DNA from: Sulfurovum sp.
GTDB lineage: Bacteria; Campylobacterota; Campylobacteria; Campylobacterales; Sulfurovaceae
Length of the DNA: 39,377 nucleotides
Assembly (NCBI GenBank): GCA_012329065.1
Contig: JAAXPZ010000078.1
Coordinates: forward strand, 1 to 39,377
Reading direction: 5' to 3'
Shown here: positions 35,041-39,377 of the stretch, piece by piece
How the letters are laid out: each line of letters begins with the position of its first letter
Numbering within the stretch: position 1 is the first letter of the stretch
The notes under the pieces: generated by a model
What the model was told of the DNA's origin: nothing
The model's input: the letters and a program-made list of their open reading frames with translations, nothing else
The model's database searches: none
Position numbers and translations under genes: made by a program

Positions 35041-35087
35041 ATATACTTCAGTAACTATAGTATATACTTTATAGGTTAAAAAGTCAA
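35041..35087 (-). promoter_or_regulatory. vapBC-like promoter with palindromic operator
   Basis: On the minus strand TTGACT (35087-35082) and TATACT (35064-35059) are separated by 17 bp. AGTATATACT at 35059-35068 is a perfect 10-bp palindrome covering the -10. The half-site ATATACTT occurs twice in direct orientation on the plus strand (35041-35048 and 35062-35069), 21 bp apart, i.e. two helical turns, a layout common for RHH repressors. Confidence 0.7.
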
Positions 35088-35088
35088 A

Positions 35089-35850
35089 TTATGATTTAAA
35101 AAGTGTACCACCCACATGTTCACCTTTTATGAGAAAATCCTTGACATCATTCAAGTCAAATCCTGAAGCTAAAAACATCTCTCTATCGTGTCTCATGAGA
35201 AAATCTGCTGCTTGAAGCTTAGTCACTATACCTCCTGTGGCAAATTTATCGCTTGGTGTAGCTGTTGCATTTAGTTCATCATCTGATATGTTTACTACAA
35301 TCTTTTTTGCCTTAGCATCCCCATGCTTGTTTGGGTCTTTGTCATAATAAGCATCTATGTCTGATAACAACACCAGAAGCTCAGCATCAAAATAATACGC
35401 AACATGAGCTGATAGCCTGTCATTGTCACCAAAAACAAGCTCATCAATACTCACTGTGTCATTTTCATTTATGATAGGAACTACACCGTTTTCCAAAAGT
35501 GTATCTATCGCCATCTTGGCATGTTTGGTATGTTTTCTAGAATCAAATACATCAGCACTCAAAAGAACTTGAGAGCATAGGATATCATGCTTAGAAAAAA
35601 AGTTTTGGTACATGGATAGCAAAAAAGGCTGCCCTATGGCTGCCAATGCCTGACGGTTAGATACACTAGCTCTGTCTAGTTGGAGCTGAGTATAGCCAGT
35701 AGCTACAGCTCCTGAACTGACCAGTATGACTTCTGTACCTTTGGATTTTATCTGGGCGATGAGTTCTATAAGTGCGTTTATGCGATCATTTGCCATGCCG
35801 CCATTTTCTGTTAAAACATGAGAGCCTACTTTGAGTACCACTCTTTTCAT
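35089..35850 (-). CDS. proB: glutamate 5-kinase (kinase domain only)
   Basis: First enzyme of proline synthesis. The true start is the ATG at 35850 ([17 protein letters not shown]) preceded by AAGGAGC; the frame upstream lies inside obgE. The 253-residue protein has only the amino-acid kinase domain: [17 protein letters not shown], then [25 protein letters not shown] and the [14 protein letters not shown] block. It lacks the PUA domain of E. coli ProB, as in other Campylobacterota. One base after the obgE stop. Confidence 0.93.
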   Translation of the reverse strand: MKRVVLKVGSHVLTENGGMANDRINALIELIAQIKSKGTEVILVSSGAVATGYTQLQLDRASVSNRQALAAIGQPFLLSMYQNFFSKHDILCSQVLLSADVFDSRKHTKHAKMAIDTLLENGVVPIINENDTVSIDELVFGDNDRLSAHVAYYFDAELLVLLSDIDAYYDKDPNKHGDAKAKKIVVNISDDELNATATPSDKFATGGIVTKLQAADFLMRHDREMFLASGFDLNDVKDFLIKGEHVGGTLFKS

Positions 35851-35851
35851 T

Positions 35852-36970
35852 TTATTGCTCCTTATTGTCCTGCTTTGTCTTGGCTTTTGCCAAATCTGCA
35901 AGTGCGTATCTGAGCACCTCAGTTTGGATTTGTGCCACAGACGATATGGGTAACACAAATACAGGCTCTTCAAGTACTATATCTTCCCACTCTTCTTTTT
36001 GATGTGCGTAGTTACTGTATCCCTTGGTATCACCAAATTTTGCTAAACCATTATTTCGCTTTAGTTTCAAGTCTAGAAGAAACTGTTCACACTTTTGATT
36101 GACCTCTTCTGTGCTCATTGCATCTATTTTTGTGATGACTACAGCATGGGGACGAATAGAGAGCTCCTCGGAATACTTTTTAAGCTCTTGTTTGAGTACC
36201 TTGTATTGATACTCCATCTCTCTATAGTTGGTTGCGTCTATTAGTAGTAATAGCGTCTTGGTTCTCTCTATATGTTTTAGAAATTCTAGCCCGAGTCCTC
36301 TGCCGTCACTTGCCCCCTCTATGATACCTGGAATATCTGCCATCATAAAAGAATCATATTCTCCTACCATCACCACACCAATATTTGGTATGAGCGTAGT
36401 GAACTCATAATTGGCAACTCTGGGTCTAGCATTGGATAGTGTAGATATAAGAGTCGATTTGCCTACATTTGGAAAACCGACAAGCCCTACATCAGCTATT
36501 AACTTCATCTCCAATCTTAGCTCTCGACTTTCTCCAGGAAGTCCAGGCTGTGCATATGTTGGTCTTTGATTGGTAGAGTTTTTAAAATGAGTATTGCCTA
36601 GCCCTCCTTTGCCACCCTCTAGGAACTTTATCACATCACCTTCATTTAGCAAGTCCAGCAATAATTCTCCTGTCTGTGTATCTATGACTTGTGTGCCAGG
36701 AGGAACTACGATAGTTGTATCTTTGCCCTTTCTACCTGAGCAGTTACGCCCTTCTCCTGGCCTGCCATTTTCAGCCTTGATTACTCTGCGGCCTCTAAGA
36801 GCTGAGAGAGTGTCTGTATTGTTATCTATTTTAAAAAATACTGATCCACCACGACCGCCATCTCCACCATCTGGACCACCTTTTACCACAAATTTCTCTG
36901 TCCAAAATGAAACACATCCTGCCCCACCCTTACCAGATGTGATCGTCAGCTCTACACTATCTACAAACAT
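35852..36970 (-). CDS. obgE: ribosome-assembly GTPase ObgE/CgtA
   Basis: Essential GTPase in 50S maturation, 372 residues. Gly-rich Obg domain (1-158, with [23 protein letters not shown] and GGKGGLGN), then the G domain with GFPNVGKS (165-172), [16 protein letters not shown] and TKIDAM. The C-terminal part is short and acidic/Lys-rich. Belongs with rplU-rpmA, as in most bacteria. Confidence 0.96.
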   Translation of the reverse strand: MFVDSVELTITSGKGGAGCVSFWTEKFVVKGGPDGGDGGRGGSVFFKIDNNTDTLSALRGRRVIKAENGRPGEGRNCSGRKGKDTTIVVPPGTQVIDTQTGELLLDLLNEGDVIKFLEGGKGGLGNTHFKNSTNQRPTYAQPGLPGESRELRLEMKLIADVGLVGFPNVGKSTLISTLSNARPRVANYEFTTLIPNIGVVMVGEYDSFMMADIPGIIEGASDGRGLGLEFLKHIERTKTLLLLIDATNYREMEYQYKVLKQELKKYSEELSIRPHAVVITKIDAMSTEEVNQKCEQFLLDLKLKRNNGLAKFGDTKGYSNYAHQKEEWEDIVLEEPVFVLPISSVAQIQTEVLRYALADLAKAKTKQDNKEQ

Positions 36971-37121
36971 TTTATACCTTTAGTTTTATAGCTTACACCA
37001 AATCAAATTATAATAATTTCAATATTATACCCTAGCATCACATATTATCGTAAATCTACAATGTATGTAGTAATGATAGATGAATGATTATACTGAAAAA
37101 TGAAAATATTGTGGGATATCC

Positions 37122-37137
37122 GCAGGCATTCGCCTAC
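37122..37137 (-). terminator. possible weak terminator between rpmA and obgE
   Basis: GCAGGC (37122-37127) and GCCTAC (37132-37137) form a 6-bp stem with a 4-base loop and one G:U pair. On the minus strand it lies just beyond the rpmA stop and is followed by ATATTTTCATTTTTC, which is T-rich but not continuous. The 180-base rpmA-obgE gap otherwise contains AT-rich sequence with no frame. Confidence 0.35.
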
Positions 37138-37150
37138 AGAATTATGGAGA

Positions 37151-37405
37151 CTAAGCGGGAACTACAGAAACCTTTTTCTGCTTAGTTGTTCTGTTTTCGA
37201 ACTTTACAACACCTTCGATGAGTGCAAATATAGTATGATCTTTGCCCATACCTACGCCGTTGCCTGGGTGAACTTTTGTTCCTCTTTGTCTAATAATGAT
37301 ATTTCCAGGGATGACTACTTCTCCGCCATACTTCTTGACTCCTAATCTTCGTCCAGCTGAATCACGGTTGTTTTGAGTTGATCCTTGACCTTTCTTGTGT
37401 GCCAT
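37151..37405 (-). CDS. rpmA: 50S ribosomal protein L27
   Basis: An 84-residue L27. Starts [20 protein letters not shown] and contains [12 protein letters not shown] and [24 protein letters not shown], all diagnostic. The mature N-terminus reaches the peptidyl-transferase centre. Located 129 bases after rplU. Confidence 0.98.
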   Translation of the reverse strand: MAHKKGQGSTQNNRDSAGRRLGVKKYGGEVVIPGNIIIRQRGTKVHPGNGVGMGKDHTIFALIEGVVKFENRTTKQKKVSVVPA

Positions 37406-37445
37406 ATCAATCGCTCCTTGTATTATTAATTTTCTTCTTGAATAA

Positions 37446-37525
37446 TTGGCAAAGCCAATCTTTCAATTGCCCGTAGGAAATACCCTTGGGGTGCATATCA
37501 CTAAAGTCTTATGCTAAACGCATAA
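37446..37525. repeat. two perfect hairpins in the rplU-rpmA spacer
   Basis: TTGGC-AAA-GCCAA lies at 37446-37458 and TTATGC-TAAAC-GCATAA at 37509-37525. Both are perfect short stems in a 129-base spacer between two ribosomal-protein genes that are usually much closer together. They could form structure in the joint transcript; neither has a proper U-run on the minus strand. Confidence 0.4.
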
Positions 37526-37534
37526 AAAATCTAG

Positions 37535-37840
37535 CTAGGCTATCTTTGTAATTCTAACTCTTGTGAAGTCTCTTCTGAAACCTCTTTTGAGTTTTGAATC
37601 TTTTCTTCTTCTTTTTTTATAGATGATCACTTTTTTATCTCTACCTTCATTGATCACCTCACCTTTGACCACTGCACCCTCTACAAATGGAGTACCTACT
37701 GTCAATTCACCATTGTCTACTGCTAGAACTTCTTTGAACTCTACTGCTACTTTTGGCTCTAGTCCCATGTTGTCAAAACAGATGATATCGCCCTCTTGGA
37801 CTTTGAACTGCTGACCGCTTGCTTTTATGATTGCGTACAT
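37535..37840 (-). CDS. rplU: 50S ribosomal protein L21
   Basis: A 101-residue L21 with the start [18 protein letters not shown], the basic [20 protein letters not shown] tract and the end TRVRITKI. Begins the rplU-rpmA-obgE-proB run. A TATAAT box on the minus strand lies about 43 bases upstream. Confidence 0.97.
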   Translation of the reverse strand: MYAIIKASGQQFKVQEGDIICFDNMGLEPKVAVEFKEVLAVDNGELTVGTPFVEGAVVKGEVINEGRDKKVIIYKKRRRKDSKLKRGFRRDFTRVRITKIA

Positions 37841-37882
37841 TGCAAACCCTTTGTGTGTATTAATCTCTCTAAAAAGTCTGGG

Positions 37883-37888
37883 ATTATA
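37883..37888 (-). promoter_or_regulatory. -10 element for rplU-rpmA
   Basis: TATAAT (in GGGTATAATCCC, minus strand) lies at 37888-37883, 43 bases upstream of the rplU ATG. The region upstream is AT-rich, with T-runs, and reaches the RidA stop at 37925. It is the only good -10 seen before this operon. Confidence 0.55.
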
Positions 37889-37924
37889 CCCAAAATTATA
37901 TTAAAAAATTTTGAATATAAAAAA

Positions 37925-38311
37925 TCAATAACTATAATGCAGTATTCTCGCAATACAATCTATCTCTATATCAACATTTTTTGGAAGAGTTTTGACTGCT
38001 ACTGTGCTTCTAGCTGGTTTGTGTTCATTGAAAAACTCTGCATATACCGTATTTACAGCCAAGAAATTGTCCATATCTGTTATGTATATAGTTGTCTTGA
38101 TAACATCATTGTAGCTTGCTCCCGCCTCGCCTAGTACCTCTCCTAGATTCTTAAGTACTTGTCTCGTTTGCTCTCTGATATCACCTTTGATCAGCTCACC
38201 ATCTGGAGTCATAGGTATTTGACCCGATGTATATAACATACCACCTACTTGGATGGCTTGTGAATATGGTCCTATTGCTACTGGTGCATTTTTTGTTTCT
38301 ATAACTTTCAT
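37925..38311 (-). CDS. ridA: RidA-family reactive intermediate deaminase
   Basis: Hydrolyses reactive enamine/imine intermediates such as 2-aminoacrylate. The 128-residue protein has all the signature blocks: NAPVAIGPYSQAIQ, LYTSGQIPMTPDGEL, GASYNDVIKTTIYI, and KPARSTVAVKTLPKNVDIEIDCIA with the catalytic-site arginine. Separated from the lipoprotein gene by 12 bases on the same strand. Confidence 0.94.
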   Translation of the reverse strand: MKVIETKNAPVAIGPYSQAIQVGGMLYTSGQIPMTPDGELIKGDIREQTRQVLKNLGEVLGEAGASYNDVIKTTIYITDMDNFLAVNTVYAEFFNEHKPARSTVAVKTLPKNVDIEIDCIARILHYSY

Positions 38312-38323
38312 ATGCTCTCCTTC

Positions 38324-38656
38324 TTAGTTGTTTTCATAAAATATATAGCTAGTAGAATAATCCGAAAACTCAAAATAAGTTTTCTTCTCTTCTGGATCTT
38401 TCTTCAAGTTGAAGTTTTTATCATCATAGCCGTATCCGTATCTATATGGTCTAGGATTTCCATCTGTTGTACCGTATGCTGTTGAGAGCTTATCGATTTT
38501 TATAAACCTCTTCACAAGCTTATTACCTGCATACACATCAAGCACACCATTGGTACCAGTCCAATTCTGTATAGATCTACTGAGGCTGTTTTGTGTTTCC
38601 TGCGTGCAACCAACAAATAATAATGAAAATAATAAAACTATACTTTTTAGTTTCAT
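38324..38656 (-). CDS. small lipoprotein of unknown function
   Basis: A 110-residue protein with a lipoprotein signal peptide (MKLKSIVLLFSLLFVGC, lipobox LFVGC, C17). The mature part is Tyr/Gly/Asn-rich (NPRPYRYGYGYDDKNF) with a central VLDVYAGNKLVKRFIKIDKL stretch. No family recognised. Likely co-transcribed with ridA. Divergent from the PKD lipoprotein gene, 269 bases away. Confidence 0.75.
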   Translation of the reverse strand: MKLKSIVLLFSLLFVGCTQETQNSLSRSIQNWTGTNGVLDVYAGNKLVKRFIKIDKLSTAYGTTDGNPRPYRYGYGYDDKNFNLKKDPEEKKTYFEFSDYSTSYIFYENN

Positions 38657-38925
38657 AGCAAATCCTTCGTATAATATATTTAATATTGTAGCACTATTTG
38701 GCTTTCTGCATTAAATAAGTTAAACTATTGCTAACAATTTATTTTTGATTATTAGTATCAAACTAATCATCTTCTAACTAGCTATTGGTTATTCTTTCAA
38801 TAAGACAATGTTATGACCTTTATGTCATTGTGTGTGGCATATTGATTAAAGGTGTACAGAGGAAACAAGCCTGAAGACATTCAAGTGTCAAGGTACCTGC
38901 GTATACCATGTCTAAGAGGAGAGTT
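38657..38925. other. divergent intergenic region with structured leader
   Basis: 269 bases between the small lipoprotein and the PKD-protein start, with no gene. The part nearest the plus-strand gene (about 38850-38900) can fold into a hairpin: CCT (38870-38872), then GACA (38876-38879) pairs with TGTC (38886-38889) around a 6-base loop, and AGG (38891-38893) closes the outer stem. No standard riboswitch consensus was recognised. The rest is AT-rich promoter-like DNA. Confidence 0.35.
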
Positions 38926-39377
38926 GTGAAATTTAAAAAATATAAACTGCAATGGTTGCTGGCTTGTTTATCTGCTATTTTATTAGGCTGTGGTAGTGGT
39001 GGCGAAAAAACAAACATAAAACCAATAGCTGTCATCAATGATGGTGCAAATAGTAAAAGAGCCTGTAAGTCATCCAGTATATTATTGGATGGAAGTACTA
39101 GTAGAGATAGTGACGGAAGTATCATCTCGTATGCTTGGATGGATCAAAATTCTCAAATAGTAAGTACTCAAGCATCATTTAATAAAAGTTTTTTAAGCAT
39201 AGGAACATATACCTATACACTGACAGTAAAAGATAATGATGATGCATCTTCATCTGATACTATTATGATAACAGTTACAGACTGCAATAACCCGCCAATA
39301 GCTGTCATTAATGGCGGCGAAAACAACAGAACGATTTGTGAATCATCCATTATAGTATTTGATGCAAACTCTAGTAG
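38926..39377 (+). CDS. PKD-repeat surface lipoprotein (5' part only)
   Basis: Open to the window end. Starting at GTG (38926), preceded by AGAGGAGAG at the right distance, it reads a lipoprotein signal (MKFKKYKLQWLLACLSAILLGC, as two parts: MKFKKYKLQWLL, ACLSAILLGC; C22), then Ser/Gly linker and PKD-type repeats: first from PIAVINDGANSKRAC to VTDC, with SYAWMD, IGTYTYTLTVKDN; second from PPIAVINGGENNRTIC. The repeat unit is exactly 91 codons (273 bases between matching CCAATAGCTGTCAT copies at 39022 and 39295). An upstream in-frame ATG at 38908 lacks a ribosome-binding site. Probably a long adhesin or enzyme-associated surface protein. Confidence 0.85.
   Translation, partial: MKFKKYKLQWLLACLSAILLGCGSGGEKTNIKPIAVINDGANSKRACKSSSILLDGSTSRDSDGSIISYAWMDQNSQIVSTQASFNKSFLSIGTYTYTLTVKDNDDASSSDTIMITVTDCNNPPIAVINGGENNRTICESSIIVFDANSS

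Noticed and set aside
35851-35973. Extended N-terminus of ProB
   Set aside because: The extension is inside obgE in another frame and unlike any kinase; the ATG at 35850 has a strong ribosome-binding site and begins with the conserved VVLKVGS strand.
38850-38925. Cyclic di-GMP riboswitch before the PKD gene
   Set aside because: The GGAAAC and GGTACC-like pieces recalled a GEMM element, but the two receptor strands and the second hairpin of that class are not present in order.
38820-39125. Minus-strand open frame of 101 codons near the right end
   Set aside because: It lies antisense to the PKD lipoprotein, whose signal peptide, lipobox and repeats are unmistakable; the minus frame shows no domain.

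Overview
The window looks like a chromosomal segment of a mesophilic, AT-rich member of the Campylobacterota (former Epsilonproteobacteria), probably a Sulfurovum/Sulfurimonas-type lineage. The main evidence is gene order. Read on the minus strand it runs rplU-rpmA-obgE-proB-fmt-birA-parA-parB-atpF'-atpF-atpH-atpA-atpG-atpD-atpC-tolQ-tolR-tolA-tolB-pal-ybgF-slyD-fabD-mtnN-ttcA. As I recall it, this is the order of the Campylobacter jejuni Cj0094-Cj0118 region. The F-type ATPase operon lacks the a and c subunit genes and has split b/b' genes, and proB encodes a kinase without a PUA domain.

Layout. 1-243: gene-poor edge with a possible truncated reading frame, an inverted repeat and an orphan plus-strand promoter. 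244-3439 (minus): trmN6-ykgJ-TPR-trpC operon. 3497-4255 (plus): bpt, possibly leaderless. 4252-7363 (minus): backbone genes ttcA, mtnN, fabD, slyD. 7433-15764: first insertion into the backbone. It holds a Fur-box-like site, a three-gene NitT/TauT-type ABC importer, an exported YyaL-like thioredoxin-fold protein (plus strand), then on the minus strand DoxX, a DCC thiol-oxidoreductase-like protein, cysK, an Rrf2 regulator and metY. 15765-18308 (minus): tolB-pal-ybgF. 18455-21574 (minus): second insertion, of three membrane proteins (KefB-type antiporter, PsiE-like, AI-2E/PerM) that separate tolA from tolB. 21659-31502 (minus): tolA, tolR, tolQ, ATP synthase, parB, parA, birA. 31447-32367: fmt. 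32364-35068 (minus): third insertion, a small decaying island of toxin-antitoxin and DUF genes between fmt and proB. It contains a vapBC-like pair, a DUF4160/DUF2442 pair, a PEGA-domain gene with a decayed repeat tail, and a ParD/ParE-HigB/HigA hybrid. 35089-38656 (minus): proB, obgE, rpmA, rplU, RidA and a small lipoprotein. 38926-end (plus): start of a PKD-repeat lipoprotein that runs off the window.

How the genes work together. The backbone serves envelope energetics (ATP synthase making ATP from proton-motive force; Tol-Pal spending it on outer-membrane integrity), chromosome segregation (ParAB), translation and its quality control (L21, L27, ObgE, Fmt, Bpt) and fatty-acid initiation (FabD). 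The cysteine/homocysteine block has a very clear promoter whose spacer is an 18-bp inverted repeat, suggesting local control by the Rrf2 protein. The third insertion is the least constrained part of the window: several of its genes look one nucleotide out of frame, usually at a short homopolymer, while the neighbouring core genes are intact.

No tRNA, rRNA, CRISPR array, insertion sequence or parS-like site was recognised. All family calls come from reading motifs by eye; no database search was run.
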